The position numbers were made by a program, and so were the translations under genes. A DNA stretch of 55,450 nt from Oscillospiraceae bacterium (GTDB lineage Bacteria > Bacillota > Clostridia > Oscillospirales > UBA929), in contig JAISCT010000039.1 in NCBI GenBank assembly GCA_031265355.1, positions 1 to 55,450 of the forward strand, given 5' to 3'. Positions 7,950 to 19,100 of the stretch are shown one piece after another. Positions within the stretch are counted from its first letter, which is position 1, and every line of letters starts with the position of its first letter. Below the pieces are notes generated by a model. It had not been told where the DNA came from, searched no databases, and saw only the letters and a program-made list of their open reading frames with translations.

Positions 7950-8015
7950 TACTTCGGCAGGTTAAAAAGAGCCCAAAAACGGAACGCTAAAATCATTTTA
8001 GGAGGAGTAAAAGCC

Positions 8016-9077
8016 ATGAAAAAGGTCCTGTGTCTAGTCTTGGCGGCGCTTGTGGCGCTCGCGCTGTTCGCCGGTTGTGCGGACAATTCCGGCACGCCTT
8101 CCGTCCCACCCAACAACGATTCCAACAATGCGGAAAGCGGCGATGCAAGCAACGATGCAAGCAATGATGCAAGCAATGCGTCCGCCGGCGGAGGGGCCGT
8201 CAGGATTGGCATCGTGAACAATCCGCCGTCTGAGTCCGGCTACCGCGAAGCAAATGTCAAGGATTTTGAGGCGGTATTTACGGCCGCCAACGGCTACGAT
8301 GTGCAGACATACTACAGCCTTAAGAATGACGAACAGCTGAACGCCGCGAAGCAATTCATTACCGACGGCGTGGATTACTTACTGGTGTCGGCCGCCGCGA
8401 CGGATGGATGGGACAGCGTTTTGCAGTCCGCCCAAGAGGCCGGAACCAAGGTATTTTTGTTTGACCGCATGCTGAACACCTCCGAAGACCTCTATGAGGC
8501 GGCCGTCGTTTCCGACATGGCCAAAGAGGGCGAAACCGCCGTCAATTGGCTGAAATCGCAGAATCTTAGTTCTTACAAGGTGATACACATTCAAGGCGCC
8601 ATGGGTTCCGACGCGCAAATCGGGCGCACCGGCGCGCTGGACGCCGAGTTCGCGTCGGGCGCTATGACAAAAGTCACACAGCAGACAGCGACTTGGGACG
8701 AAGCGACGGCCAAGCAAATCGTTGAGTCCGTGATCAACGCCGGCGACGAATTCAATGTCATCTACGCCGAAAACGACGGTATGGCCAAGGGAGCTGTCGC
8801 GGCTCTCGACGAAGCGGGCGTCACCCACGGCGTCGGCAAAGACGTGATCGTTATGGGCTTTGACTGCAACAAGTGGGCGCTTCGTGAGCTTCTCGCGGGG
8901 AACTGGAACTACGACGGTCAGTGCAGTCCGTTCCAAGCGCAGGTCATCGCCGATATGATCAGCACCCTCGAATCCGGCGGAACGCTTGCCAACAAGAAGG
9001 TCATCTCTGAAGAAAAGGGATTTGACGCCACGACGATTACCCAAGCGGATATCGACGCCTACGGTCTCGGCGAATAA
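8016..9077 (+). CDS. Sugar ABC transporter substrate-binding lipoprotein, YtfQ-like (probably arabinose)
   Basis: A 353-aa secreted lipoprotein: signal MKKVLCLVLAALVALALFAGC with the lipobox Cys, then a Ser/Asn/Asp-rich linker (~25-60), then a periplasmic-binding-protein-I fold (VRIGIVNNPPSESGYREANV, GVDYLLVSAAATDGWD, IYAENDGMAKGAVAALDEAG). The closest pattern I recall is E. coli YtfQ, which binds galactofuranose; Shewanella uses a homologous set (AraUVWZ) for arabinose. Position at the head of an AraR-controlled operon with araA and araD points to L-arabinose, perhaps the furanose form. ATG 8016 has AGGAGGAG upstream; the earlier in-frame ATG at 7938 lies inside the promoter. Confidence 0.88.
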   Translation: MKKVLCLVLAALVALALFAGCADNSGTPSVPPNNDSNNAESGDASNDASNDASNASAGGGAVRIGIVNNPPSESGYREANVKDFEAVFTAANGYDVQTYYSLKNDEQLNAAKQFITDGVDYLLVSAAATDGWDSVLQSAQEAGTKVFLFDRMLNTSEDLYEAAVVSDMAKEGETAVNWLKSQNLSSYKVIHIQGAMGSDAQIGRTGALDAEFASGAMTKVTQQTATWDEATAKQIVESVINAGDEFNVIYAENDGMAKGAVAALDEAGVTHGVGKDVIVMGFDCNKWALRELLAGNWNYDGQCSPFQAQVIADMISTLESGGTLANKKVISEEKGFDATTITQADIDAYGLGE

Positions 9078-9087
9078 GAAGAACTGT

Positions 9088-9118
9088 AAGGGCGGTGCGG
9101 GATTGCCGCACCGCCCTT
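9088..9118 (+). terminator. Intercistronic hairpin after the binding-protein gene
   Basis: Perfect 13-base arms AAGGGCGGTGCGG and its complement surround a 5-base loop, followed by only a weak T-run. Hairpins here commonly protect binding-protein mRNA or partly terminate, giving more binding protein than transporter. Confidence 0.7.
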
Positions 9119-9139
9119 CTTAAAACAGGGAGGGTTTTT

Positions 9140-10636
9140 ATGGAAGTTATTCTGTCTATGCGGAACATTTCTAAGACTTTCCCCGGAGTCCGCGCCCTGC
9201 AAAACGTGGATTTTACGCTGGGCAAGGGCGAAATTCACGCGCTCATAGGCGAAAACGGTGCAGGCAAGTCGACATTGATAAAAGTACTGACGGGCGTTTA
9301 TTCCAAAGACGCGGGTCAGATCCGCTTGGCGGACGAAGTTGTGACCATACGCTCGCCGCAAGAAGCGCAGCATGTCGGTATCAGTACGGTATATCAGGAA
9401 ATCACACTTTGCCCGAACCTGACCGTCGCCGAGAACATTTACATTGGGCGCGGAAAGCGCAGCATGGTAAGTTGGCGTTCCATGGAGCGGGACGCGACGG
9501 ATATACTGAAACGGCTTGGTATCCCCGCGAGGGCGAAACAGCAGCTCGCGAACTGTTCGATTGCCGTCCAGCAAATGGTCGCCATTGCCCGCGCGGTCGA
9601 TATGGACTGCAAGGTGCTGATTCTCGACGAGCCGACTTCGTCTCTCGACGAACAGGAAGCGGCGAAGCTGTTCGCGCTCATGCGCGACCTGAAGAGCAAG
9701 GGTGTGGGCATCGTCTTTGTCACGCACTTTCTTGAACAGGTTTATGAGGTTTGCGACAAGATTACGGTTCTGCGAAACGGGGAACTCGTCGGTGAGTACG
9801 CGACAAAAGATCTCCCCCGCGTGCAGCTTGTTTCGAAGATGATGGGGAAAGAGCTCGACGAGGCGGCGGTGATACAAAACGCCGGGCAGGGGGATGCGTC
9901 CGACGCCGCTGTTGTGTATGAAGCGGCAGGGTTGTCGAGTGCAGGCGGTGTGAAACCTTTTGATTTTTCCATTCAAAAAGGCGAAGTGAACGGGTTTACG
10001 GGTCTGCTCGGGTCGGGGCGGAGCGAGAGTGTCCGGGCTATCTTCGGCGCGGACCACATCACAGGCGGCAAAGTAAAGGTGGGCGGCAAGAGCGTGAAAG
10101 TCGCAAAACCGATTCACGCGATGAGACAGGGCATCGGCTATCTGCCGGAAGACCGCAAGTCTGACGGAATCATCGCAGATCTATCCGTTCGAGACAATAT
10201 TATATTTGCGTTGCAGGTAATGAGGGGTTTTTTCAGGCCGTTTTCAAAAACTGAAGCGGAAAAATTCGCGGATGAGTATATTCAATCGCTTTCCATCAAA
10301 ACCGCGTCGGCCGATACGCCGATCAAGTCGCTTTCCGGCGGCAATCAGCAGAAAGTGATCCTCGCCCGTTGGCTTCTGACCCACCCTCAGTATCTCATAC
10401 TTGACGAACCGACGCGTGGGATTGATGTCGGCACAAAACTCGAAATTCAGAAAATCGTATTGAAACTGGCCAGCGAGGGCGTCTGTGTGACATTTATCTC
10501 ATCCGAAATCGAAGAAATGCTGCGGACGTGCTCCCGCCTCATCGTCATGCGCGACAGAAACATTGTCGGTCAGTTGAGCGGAAGTGAAATGACACAGGAT
10601 AATGTCATGAGAACAATTGCGGGGGAGGCGGATTGA
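9140..10636 (+). CDS. Sugar ABC transporter ATPase, YtfR-like (two ATPase domains)
   Basis: A 498-aa protein with two ABC ATPase domains in tandem, as usual for the ribose/galactofuranose class. The first domain has Walker A GENGAGKST and Walker B VLILDEPTSSLD. The second has a variant P-loop region (GLLGSGRSE), the signature LSGGNQQKV and Walker B YLILDEPTRGID. It powers sugar import at the cytoplasmic face of the membrane. ATG 9140 follows GGGAGGG; the open frame extends upstream into the hairpin but without a ribosome site. It is the second gene of the arabinose operon. Confidence 0.92.
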   Translation: MEVILSMRNISKTFPGVRALQNVDFTLGKGEIHALIGENGAGKSTLIKVLTGVYSKDAGQIRLADEVVTIRSPQEAQHVGISTVYQEITLCPNLTVAENIYIGRGKRSMVSWRSMERDATDILKRLGIPARAKQQLANCSIAVQQMVAIARAVDMDCKVLILDEPTSSLDEQEAAKLFALMRDLKSKGVGIVFVTHFLEQVYEVCDKITVLRNGELVGEYATKDLPRVQLVSKMMGKELDEAAVIQNAGQGDASDAAVVYEAAGLSSAGGVKPFDFSIQKGEVNGFTGLLGSGRSESVRAIFGADHITGGKVKVGGKSVKVAKPIHAMRQGIGYLPEDRKSDGIIADLSVRDNIIFALQVMRGFFRPFSKTEAEKFADEYIQSLSIKTASADTPIKSLSGGNQQKVILARWLLTHPQYLILDEPTRGIDVGTKLEIQKIVLKLASEGVCVTFISSEIEEMLRTCSRLIVMRDRNIVGQLSGSEMTQDNVMRTIAGEAD

Positions 10637-10637
10637 T

Positions 10638-11693
10638 ATGCGAAAACGCAGCGTTTCACTCTCAAATTTGATAGTGCCTCTGCTTGCCTTGCTTCTGATA
10701 GTTGTCTTTAACATCATCAGAGATCCCTCGTTTTTCGCTGTAAAACTGCTCTTAAACAACGACGGAAATCATGTACTGTCGGGGAATTTGATCAGCATAC
10801 TAAACGGCGCGTCGGAACTTGCGGTTTTGGCTATGGGCATGACGCTCGTCACCGCGGCGTCGGGCGGTCAGGACATCAGTGTCGGCGCAGCTGCGGCGAT
10901 CGCCGGAAGTGTATTCGTTAAAATACTTCGCGGCGGAGACGTTGATTTGCCCTTGATTTTAGTGGCGTTTTTGACTTGCTGTGTCGTGACAATGCTCTTC
11001 GGCGCGTTTAACGGCACATTGGTTTCGGTTTTTAAGATCCAGCCGATGATTGCAACGCTGATTCTCTTTACGGCGGGGCGGTCAATCGCCTATTGGGTCA
11101 ACGGTGGAGCAACGCCGACGGTGTCCGGTGAATGGCTTGGGTATTTGGGCGGCTTTATTCCCGGGATTTCTGTGCCTACGCCGATTTTTATCGTGATGAT
11201 ATGCGGCGTGCTCTTTTGGCTGCTGCTTAAATTTACCAACCTTCGTCTCTATACGCAAGCTCTTGGCATCAACGAAAAATCCACGCGGCTAAACGGTATC
11301 AACACCACGTGGATCAAGATGTTGAGTTTCATTATCCTTGCGGTATGTGTCGCTATCGCGGGTGCGATTCGCGTGTGCCGCTTGGGACTCATTAACCACG
11401 AGACAATATTGCTTGACATAGAGATGGACGCGATATTGGCCGTCGCAATCGGCGGCAATGCGCTCGGCGGCGGCAAGTTCAGCATGGTCGGTTCGGTCAT
11501 CGGCGCCTACATCATACAGGCGCTGACGACCACGTTGTACGCCATGAAAGTTCCGTCAAATGCTGTCAAATCCTACAAAGCCCTTGTGATCATTGCTCTT
11601 GTCGTAATTGGTTCGCCCATCGTGAAAAGATATGCCGCCTTATTGCGCGACAAGTTGTTCAAGGGAAACCCCAAGAAAGCCGAGGGGGTGTGA
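10638..11693 (+). CDS. Sugar ABC transporter permease, YtfT-like
   Basis: A 351-aa integral membrane protein of the BPD_transp_2 (RbsC) family with about ten hydrophobic segments, beginning LIVPLLALLLIVVFNII. Family-typical stretches are GMTLVTAASGGQDISVGA and AVAIGGNALGGGKFSMVGSVIGAY. ATG 10638 comes one base after the ATPase stop and has GGGGGAGG upstream. With the next gene it forms a heterodimeric membrane channel, as in YtfT-YjfF. Confidence 0.9.
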   Translation: MRKRSVSLSNLIVPLLALLLIVVFNIIRDPSFFAVKLLLNNDGNHVLSGNLISILNGASELAVLAMGMTLVTAASGGQDISVGAAAAIAGSVFVKILRGGDVDLPLILVAFLTCCVVTMLFGAFNGTLVSVFKIQPMIATLILFTAGRSIAYWVNGGATPTVSGEWLGYLGGFIPGISVPTPIFIVMICGVLFWLLLKFTNLRLYTQALGINEKSTRLNGINTTWIKMLSFIILAVCVAIAGAIRVCRLGLINHETILLDIEMDAILAVAIGGNALGGGKFSMVGSVIGAYIIQALTTTLYAMKVPSNAVKSYKALVIIALVVIGSPIVKRYAALLRDKLFKGNPKKAEGV

Positions 11694-11695
11694 CC

Positions 11696-12775
11696 GTGTT
11701 GAAATTAAAGCATAGAGAACCTATCACCGATACCAATTTGCTCCTTACGATTACGATGTGCACGTTTTTCGGGATGTACATATTTGCGATGGCAATCTGG
11801 GGCGGCGGTTTTCTCAATCCACAGCAATTCCTTGACATATTCAACAACAACGCCGCATTGATTATCATTTCCGCAGGCCTGAGCGTCGTTATGGTGGCGG
11901 GCGGCATTGATATTTCCGTGGGGGGCATTATCACGCTCGTCACCATGTCATGCGTGGTCTGCCTTGACGACAAGGGATTTGGTGTGTTGGAAATCTTGTT
12001 TTTGGCGTTGGGAATTGGAGTGGCCTTCGGACTGATGCAGGGCTTTCTCATCGCCTGCTTGGAAATTCAACCGTTTATCATTACGCTTGCCGGCATGTTT
12101 TTCGCCAAGGGCATGACGACCATAGTGAGTGCAACGCCGCGGACTTCAACAAACGAGGCATTTTTAGCGCTTAAAAATTTACGGATAAAAATCCCGGGCA
12201 TTGGTTCTTATGGGAAATTGGGGAATTTCATACCGGCGAGCATCGAACTTGGCGTTGTCATTGCGTTGGTGGTCGTCGTTATCATTTTTGTCGTTTTGCG
12301 GTGGACGAAGTTTGGACGAAGCCTGTATGCGATTGGCGGCAACAACCAAAGCGCGCTGATGCTTGGCATAAATGTGAAACGCACAAGGTTCTTTTCGTAC
12401 TTGCTGTGCGGCGTTTTGTCTGGGACAGCAGGATTTGTCTACTTGCTTCACACCGGATCGGGAGACGCCGCCAACGCGGCGGGCGCGGAAATGGAGGCGA
12501 TAGCCTCGTCTATTATCGGCGGAACACTGCTGACAGGCGGCGTCGGAAACATCGTCGGCACACTGTTTGGGACATTGTCGCTAAAAACAATCACTTCTAT
12601 TGTCGTGGCATCCGGTCTGCGCGAACCATATTGGCAAAAGATCACCACGGGTGCGATGTTATGTGTGTTTATTTTGTTGCAAAGTATCGTACTTGCGCGC
12701 CGTGGGAAGACCGGATTCAAAATCGCCGTGCCCGCGTGGTTAAAATTCGAAAGAAAGTCTGGTGGTGCAAAATGA
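11696..12775 (+). CDS. Sugar ABC transporter permease, YjfF-like
   Basis: A 359-aa second permease of the RbsC family (AGLSVVMVAGGIDISVGGIITL; FVYLLHTGSGDAANAAGAEMEAIASSIIGGTLLTGGVGN). The start is uncertain: GTG 11690 overlaps the preceding stop (GTGA), but GTG 11696 lies a better distance from GAGGGGG. Two different permeases after one ATPase gene is the YtfQRT-YjfF layout, distinct from the one-permease ribose system. Its stop overlaps the kinase start (ATGA). Confidence 0.88.
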   Translation: MLKLKHREPITDTNLLLTITMCTFFGMYIFAMAIWGGGFLNPQQFLDIFNNNAALIIISAGLSVVMVAGGIDISVGGIITLVTMSCVVCLDDKGFGVLEILFLALGIGVAFGLMQGFLIACLEIQPFIITLAGMFFAKGMTTIVSATPRTSTNEAFLALKNLRIKIPGIGSYGKLGNFIPASIELGVVIALVVVVIIFVVLRWTKFGRSLYAIGGNNQSALMLGINVKRTRFFSYLLCGVLSGTAGFVYLLHTGSGDAANAAGAEMEAIASSIIGGTLLTGGVGNIVGTLFGTLSLKTITSIVVASGLREPYWQKITTGAMLCVFILLQSIVLARRGKTGFKIAVPAWLKFERKSGGAK

Positions 12776-14016
12776 GCGTACTCGGCATAGAATTTGGTTC
12801 AACGCGCATTAAGGGCGTGCTGATTGACGAAAATCGCCGCGTGATGCAAAGCGGCGTGCACGACTGGGAAAACCGCATGGAGGACGGTTATTGGACATAT
12901 TCACTCGATGAAGTTTGGGCGGGCGTCAAAGACGTAGTGTCGCAGATCGACACGTCAGACGTGACGGCGGTGGGCATTTCGGCGATGATGCACGGATATC
13001 TTGCGTTTGATAAAAGCGGCGAGCTTCTCACGCCGTTTCGAACTTGGCGCAACACGAACACGGAGATCGCCGCCGCAAAGCTGACGGAATTGTTCAACTT
13101 CAACATCCCCTTGCGGTGGAGTGTCGCGCACCTGTATCAAGCAATCCTTGACGGAGAGGAGCACGTCAAAGATATCGATTATATCACCACACTGGCCGGT
13201 TATGTTCATTGGAAACTCACAGGTGAGCGTGTCCTTGGAATCGGTGACGCTTCGGGCATGTTCCCCATTGAAGAGGGTGGCTACAACGTCAAATTTGTGC
13301 GGCAATTTGAGGAGCTTACAGGCATAGACTGGACAAAAATCGCACCCAAAGTGTTAAAAGGCGGCGCATATGCCGGAACCTGCAGAGGCATACCGTTTTG
13401 CCCGCCCGAGGGCGACGCGGAGACGGGTATGGTGGCGACAAATTCGATCGCGCCGTGCACGGGCAGCGTATCTGCGGGGACGTCAATTTTTGCGATGGTG
13501 GTACTCGAAAAGCCGCTCGACAAGTTGCATAGAGAGATCGATATCGTAACAACACCGACCGGCGACGATGTTGCGATGATTCATTGCAACGAGTGTACCG
13601 TGAAAATTGATCCATGGATCAATCTTTTTTGGGAAGCGTTTTCATTGATGGGCTTAGATTGTGCTAAAAGTGATTTGTTTTCAAAACTCTACGAAGTTTC
13701 ACTCGACGACGGCAAATTGGCGCAATTTATGCGAGAGATATTGGAAAGCGCCGTGAGTGATTTGGCGGACGGGATAAAAATCCTGACCGAGCAAGAAAAA
13801 GTTACGATCACGAGTTTGGCGGGACATGGCGGTTTTTTTAAGTCGGGCAGCGCAGGTCAAACAATTATGTCAAAGACGCTGAATATTCCTGTGACAATCA
13901 GCGAAACCGCCGCCGAGGGCGGTGCGTGGGGCATTGCGCTGCTTGCGGAGTATTTGAAATGTTCAAAAGAAAGATCACTTCAAAAATTTTTGAGCGAGGT
14001 AATGAAAAATGTCTAA
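12772..14016 (+). CDS. FGGY-family sugar kinase, probable L-ribulokinase, unusually short
   Basis: A 414-aa FGGY kinase, placed to phosphorylate L-ribulose between araA and araD. The N-terminal half is typical (LGIEFGSTRIKGVLIDE, SAMMHGYLAFD, TPFRTWRNTNTE, LTGERVLGIGDASGMFP), as are PCTGSVSAGTSIFAMV and the C-terminal LAGHGGFFKSGSAGQ and ETAAEGGAWGIALL. Relatives that I recall are ~500-550 aa; here the segment between residues ~295 and ~320 (LYEVSLDDGKLAQFMREIL) is very short and loops around residues 185-205 are trimmed. The frame is intact and no stops interrupt it. ATG 12772 overlaps the permease stop. It is not the classical AraB type. Confidence 0.8.
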   Translation: MSVLGIEFGSTRIKGVLIDENRRVMQSGVHDWENRMEDGYWTYSLDEVWAGVKDVVSQIDTSDVTAVGISAMMHGYLAFDKSGELLTPFRTWRNTNTEIAAAKLTELFNFNIPLRWSVAHLYQAILDGEEHVKDIDYITTLAGYVHWKLTGERVLGIGDASGMFPIEEGGYNVKFVRQFEELTGIDWTKIAPKVLKGGAYAGTCRGIPFCPPEGDAETGMVATNSIAPCTGSVSAGTSIFAMVVLEKPLDKLHREIDIVTTPTGDDVAMIHCNECTVKIDPWINLFWEAFSLMGLDCAKSDLFSKLYEVSLDDGKLAQFMREILESAVSDLADGIKILTEQEKVTITSLAGHGGFFKSGSAGQTIMSKTLNIPVTISETAAEGGAWGIALLAEYLKCSKERSLQKFLSEVMKNV

Positions 14017-15457
14017 ACAGTTTTGGTTTATCGCGGGTTCACAGCTTTTGTACGGCGAGGAGACACTGTTGCAGGTCGAGAAAAACAGCAAAGAAATGGC
14101 AGGTTATTTGAATGAAAAATTGCCGTTTCCCGTGGCGTACAAGAGCACGGTAAAAAGCGAAAACGACGCGTTTGATATCATAGGCCAAGTGAACTTCGAT
14201 GGAAACTGTGCGGGCGTTATCGTGAATTGTCACACCTTCTCGCCGTCAAAGATGTGGATCGGAGCGCTGAAATCGTTGCAAAAACCGTACCTGCATCTGC
14301 ATACGCAATTCAATCGGGCCATTCCGAATGCAGAGATAGACTTAGATTATATGAACCTTCACCAGTCGGCACACGGCGACCGCGAACACGGTTTTATCGC
14401 GGCACGGCTTGGCGTCGCAAGGGAGATCGTCGCGGGGCATTTCAAAGATGCGGATGTTCTGGATAAAATTGGCAATTGGCAAAGGGCGAGTATCGGCGCG
14501 GCGTTCAGCAAAGCGCTCAAAGTGGCCCGTTTCGGCGACAATATGCGCGAGGTCGCCGTCACCGAGGGCGACAAGGTTGAGGCGCAGTTAAAATTCGGCT
14601 GGCAGGTCAACACCTACGGCGTGGGGGGTCTGGTTGAGGAAATAAACAGCGTTTCCGATTCGGAAGTTGACGCGAAAATATCTGAATATCGGTCGGCCTA
14701 TGACTTTAGTACAGACGACATTCAGACAGTCAGGTATCAGGCGAGAGAAGAAATCGCGATTTGGAAAATTCTTGACCGCGAAAATTGTAAAGCGTTCACC
14801 AACACATTTGAGGATCTGTACGGCATGGAGCAACTCCCCGGACTTGCCACGCAAAACCTCATGGCGCAGGGCGTCGGGTACGGCGGTGAGGGCGATTGGA
14901 AAGTCTCCGCGCTGACCGCGATCGCGAAAGCCATGAGCGACGAGCCGTCCAGTTTTATGGAGGATTACACATACGACTACGACGCAGGGCTGATACTCGG
15001 GGCGCACATGCTTGAGGTGTGCCCGACGATCGCGAGTGACAAGCCGAGAATCGAGGTACACGCGCTCGGGATCGGCGGTAAAAATCCCCCGGCTCGGCTT
15101 GTGTTCAAAGGCAGAGCGGGCGCGGCGACTGCGGCGGTGCTTGTCGACATGGGTGCGCATTTTCGGCTGATTTGTGCCGATGTGGTGTGCGTCGAGCCGA
15201 TCAGCACGTATCCGAACTTGCCTGTTGCGCGGACGATGTGGAAACCGCTCCCCGATCTCAAAGTCGGCGCGGCGGCCTGGATACGCGCCGGAGGCGCGCA
15301 CCACACGGTACTCAGCTACGGCGTTACAGCCGATATTTGGCGCAGCTGGGCGCGGATTGTGGGCGTTGAGTTTGTACATATCGGGGCGCATACGGATTTG
15401 AACGCGTTGGAGCGCGATCTGGCGTTGGGTGAAATCTTATGGAAATTCAAGAGTTAA
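14009..15457 (+). CDS. araA: L-arabinose isomerase
   Basis: A 482-aa enzyme interconverting L-arabinose and L-ribulose in the cytoplasm with a divalent metal. The residues corresponding to E. coli Glu306, Glu333, His350 and His450 are present: E294 in [11 protein letters not shown]318 in [10 protein letters not shown]333 in [10 protein letters not shown], and the His pair 431-432 in [11 protein letters not shown]. It starts 8 bases inside the kinase gene and ends 19 bases inside araD, so all three are tightly coupled. Confidence 0.96.
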   Translation: MSKQFWFIAGSQLLYGEETLLQVEKNSKEMAGYLNEKLPFPVAYKSTVKSENDAFDIIGQVNFDGNCAGVIVNCHTFSPSKMWIGALKSLQKPYLHLHTQFNRAIPNAEIDLDYMNLHQSAHGDREHGFIAARLGVAREIVAGHFKDADVLDKIGNWQRASIGAAFSKALKVARFGDNMREVAVTEGDKVEAQLKFGWQVNTYGVGGLVEEINSVSDSEVDAKISEYRSAYDFSTDDIQTVRYQAREEIAIWKILDRENCKAFTNTFEDLYGMEQLPGLATQNLMAQGVGYGGEGDWKVSALTAIAKAMSDEPSSFMEDYTYDYDAGLILGAHMLEVCPTIASDKPRIEVHALGIGGKNPPARLVFKGRAGAATAAVLVDMGAHFRLICADVVCVEPISTYPNLPVARTMWKPLPDLKVGAAAWIRAGGAHHTVLSYGVTADIWRSWARIVGVEFVHIGAHTDLNALERDLALGEILWKFKS

Positions 15458-16110
15458 AACGCCGCGTTCTGGACGCGAATCTTGCGCTTGTGAAGTACAA
15501 TCTCGTGATTTTCACCTGGGGCAATGTCAGCGAAATTGACCGCATGCTCGGGCTTGTCGCGATCAAGCCGAGCGGCGTTGCGTATGACGCAATGACGGCT
15601 GAAGACGTTGTTGTCGTCGATTTGGACGGCGGCGTCGTAGACGGCAAACTGAAGCCGTCGAGCGACACGCCGACGCATTTGGAACTGTACAAGAGCTTTC
15701 CCAATATCGGCGGCGTGGTTCATACGCACAGTAGATGCGCAACAATTTTTGCACAAAAACGCGCCGCAATTCCCGCGTATGGCACGACTCACGCCGACTA
15801 TTTTCACAGGCGGGTGCCCTGTACGCGTCCACTGTCCGACGATGAAATTGACGGTGAATATGAACGCAACACCGGCAAAGTGATTGTCGAATGTCACCCT
15901 GATCCAGACGGCGTTCCCGCCGTATTGGTTGCGAATCACGCGCCGTTTGCCTGGGGGAAAAACGCCGAAGAGGCTGTTTATCATGCGAAGGTCCTCGAAG
16001 AAGTGGCCGCCATGGCTCTTTTTGGCGGCGAGGAGGTTTCGCAGGCGCTGCTCGACAAGCATTATCTCAGAAAGCACGGAAAAGACGCGTATTATGGACA
16101 GCAAAAATAA
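15439..16110 (+). CDS. araD: L-ribulose-5-phosphate 4-epimerase
   Basis: A 223-aa class II aldolase-family epimerase that converts L-ribulose 5-phosphate to D-xylulose 5-phosphate, feeding the pentose phosphate pathway. Metal-ligand and substrate motifs are clear: [32 protein letters not shown] and [13 protein letters not shown] with the two zinc histidines, then [18 protein letters not shown]. The length matches the family (~230 aa). It begins within araA and is followed 17 bases later by the secreted arabinofuranosidase gene. Confidence 0.96.
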   Translation: MEIQELKRRVLDANLALVKYNLVIFTWGNVSEIDRMLGLVAIKPSGVAYDAMTAEDVVVVDLDGGVVDGKLKPSSDTPTHLELYKSFPNIGGVVHTHSRCATIFAQKRAAIPAYGTTHADYFHRRVPCTRPLSDDEIDGEYERNTGKVIVECHPDPDGVPAVLVANHAPFAWGKNAEEAVYHAKVLEEVAAMALFGGEEVSQALLDKHYLRKHGKDAYYGQQK

Positions 16111-16127
16111 GAAGGAGGGACCCTCAA

Positions 16128-19100
16128 ATGCAAAGAAAGATCATCTCCCTGGCACTGACCGTCGCAATGATCCTGTCTCTAATCTCCGCATTTGGCGGCG
16201 TATCGCTGGCCGTTCTGACGGACGAAGAAACGGTAATGGCCGACTGCGATTGGCTCTCTCTCGGCGACACCTCCGCGGTGACGTCCAGCCTTGCGCTCCC
16301 GGCGACCGGTCAGAGCGGTTCCGTCATCACCTGGCGTGTCGGCGATTCCCCCTATCTGTGGGACGACGGCGTGGTGATTCGTCCGCCGTCGGGCAAAGAC
16401 GTCACGGCGACGCTGACGGCCACGGTGAGCTTCGGCGCGGCGAGCCAAACAAAGGATTTCACTGTCGGGATCCCGGCGTATGAGAGCAACATCAGGACGA
16501 TCGATACGGTTCATGCGGAGCCGGCCGCGCCTGCGGGCGAATTCAACATCGACGTTGCGGTGGGCACATGCCCCAAGCTGCCCTACCGGGTCTGGGTCGC
16601 CTACACCGACGGCTACGGCGAATGGCGCCAGACCCAGTGGCCCTGGTCGGGCATTGTCGGGTCGGGCGCCGACAGGTCGGGTCCTCCCGGCTCGGGTACG
16701 CCGGCCAACCAAGAAGAGATCTGGAAAAGCTATCCCATCGGCTATGAATACACCGTGACAGGTTGGATCACCGGCGACAACGCCTCGGATCTGGGCTACC
16801 CGCTCACGGTCAACTGCAAAGTGGTGGCGGACGTCGCGGTACCGGATCACAACGTGAAAGCCGACTCGCTGCCGATGAGCAAGATTAAGCTCACCGGCGA
16901 AAACAGGTTGAGCTCCAACGCCCGCCGCGCCGTGACGCAGTATGCGGCCATAGGGGTCACCGGTGGCCAATGGCATCGCGACACCTACCTGTGGAACTAC
17001 AGAGACGTCTACGGCGTGGCGCAGCCGGAGGGCGCCACGCCGCCCACAGGGTGGGAAGCGCCGAACCAGAAACTGAGAGGCCATGGCGTAGGGCATTACA
17101 TCAACGGGCTGTGTCTGGCCTATGTCAGCGGTTTGGGCACCGAGCAAGAGAGGGAAGCGATTTTGGGGCACATCGTCTATATGGTCGACGAGATGCGCAA
17201 GCTGCAGGAGATGACATTTGTCCAAGATCCCGCCAGTCCCACCGGGTATCGGGAGGGCAGCAATGTCTGGCCGCATTACAAAGCCGACAAAGATGCACTG
17301 TCTCCCGACTGGCCGTACCCGATGCTGTCGGAAATTACAAGCCCCCCCAGCGCGCGATATGACGAATACGAATTTGGAAATCCGCAGTGGTTCGGGTACG
17401 GATACCTCCACGCCACAGCGCCCATCCACCCTGTCCTAAACGAGGCGTACCGGCCGTATAGCGAATGGATATGGGCGCCCTATTACAGCATCCACAAGCA
17501 GCTGGCCGGTCTGATGGACGTCTATTACAGCTTAAAGGACGCCCCGGCCACGAGGTCCACGGCCGAAAAGGCCCTGCTGATCTGCAAGGACATGAGCCAC
17601 TGGATCTCCGACAGGCTGACCACAAAGTGCCGCATAGAGGACAACAGAAACACAACCACCTACGGCAACCTCAGCGCCACCTGGTACGCGAACATCTCCG
17701 GCGAGTACGGCGGCGTCAACGAGGCCATTGCCCGGTGCGCGGCCGCGCTGGACGACAGCGATCCGGACAAGGAGCTGCTGATCAGGGGTTCAGAGATGTT
17801 CGACAACAAGTTCTACTGGGATCCGCTGGCGGTAGGTTCGGAAATTATGTGGAACGGTACGGCCGCCATCGGCGGCAACAGTCACGCCAACCAGCGCATC
17901 CCGCAGATGCCCGGCGTTCTCTGGTCGTACCGCGGCAACGGCGAAGCGAGGTACTATAGCATCGCCAAGAATTTCTTTGATTTCAACGCCGGCCGCCACC
18001 GTTTCTACGGCGGCAACGTGGGCGTGGGTGAGTGGTACTACAGGCCCTACGAACAGATCGCCGGTTTGGCGGCGAACTCCGCGGCCAACGAGGGCTGTTG
18101 CGCCACCAACTTGGCCAGGCTGTCCAAAGATCTGGCCTGTTTCGATCCGGACAACGCGGAATATATGGACTACTACGAGCGCGTTACATACAATCAGCTG
18201 GTGGGTTCCGTGGTTCAGAACACCTGGAATACGACTTATCAGTACGCGCTGGCGCCCCACACGGGCAAAACCGATTTGCGAGGCACATCCCCGGGCCAAA
18301 GCTGCTGCGGCGGCACCGGCGCCGAGAACGCCCTCAGGTACACCGACGGCGCCTATTTGGTGTCAGACAAAGCCATCTGGGTCAACATGTACATGCCCAC
18401 CGAAGTCGTCTGGGACGACGCGGGCGTCACGCTGAGGCAGGACTGCCTGTGGCCGGCCGAATACGCCAAGATCACCGTGGCCGCAAACGAAGGCCAAACC
18501 CAGAAACCCTTCGATATGCATCTGCGCGTGCCATGGTGGGCCACCAGAGGCTTTGACATCAAGCGCAACGGCGTGTCTGTGGCCGACAGTTATGCGCCCA
18601 GTTCCTATGTCGTGCTCGGGGGTGTCACAGTTTCCGACGTCGTAGAGGTCATTTGTCCGTTTGTCGAGAGCATTGACTATGCGCCCGACAGAAGAACCTC
18701 AGAGGGCCAAAGGCTGTGGGCGGGCGTCATCTTCAACGGGCCGCTTGCCATGTCCGGCGTCGGCGCCTGGTCGACACTGAACATCAACTACGACCTGAGC
18801 AACATCGTCAAGAACGCGCCCGTAGATTTGCCAGACACCAGCTCCGCCACGCCCGGCAACAACCGCAATCTCTATACGATGCGTGTCGCCGGTCAGTCCC
18901 ATAGCAACGCGGACACATTGCGGCCCGACTATTACACAGGCTTTACCGCCGCCAGTTACCCAGTAGAAAACACCGAGGGCTCCGGCGGCAGAACCGTCTA
19001 TTATATGATCAACATGGTTCCGTCGGGCGACGGCGCGGACAGAACAAATCTGTACGCCAGTCTTCGGACGGTCAGAGCTGTCTCGGCCGAAGGTTATTCG

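Noticed and set aside
12301..12771. Upstream extension of the kinase frame within the permease gene
   Set aside because: The extension overlaps the permease in another frame. The ATG at 12772 overlaps the permease stop and gives the FGGY N-terminus exactly.
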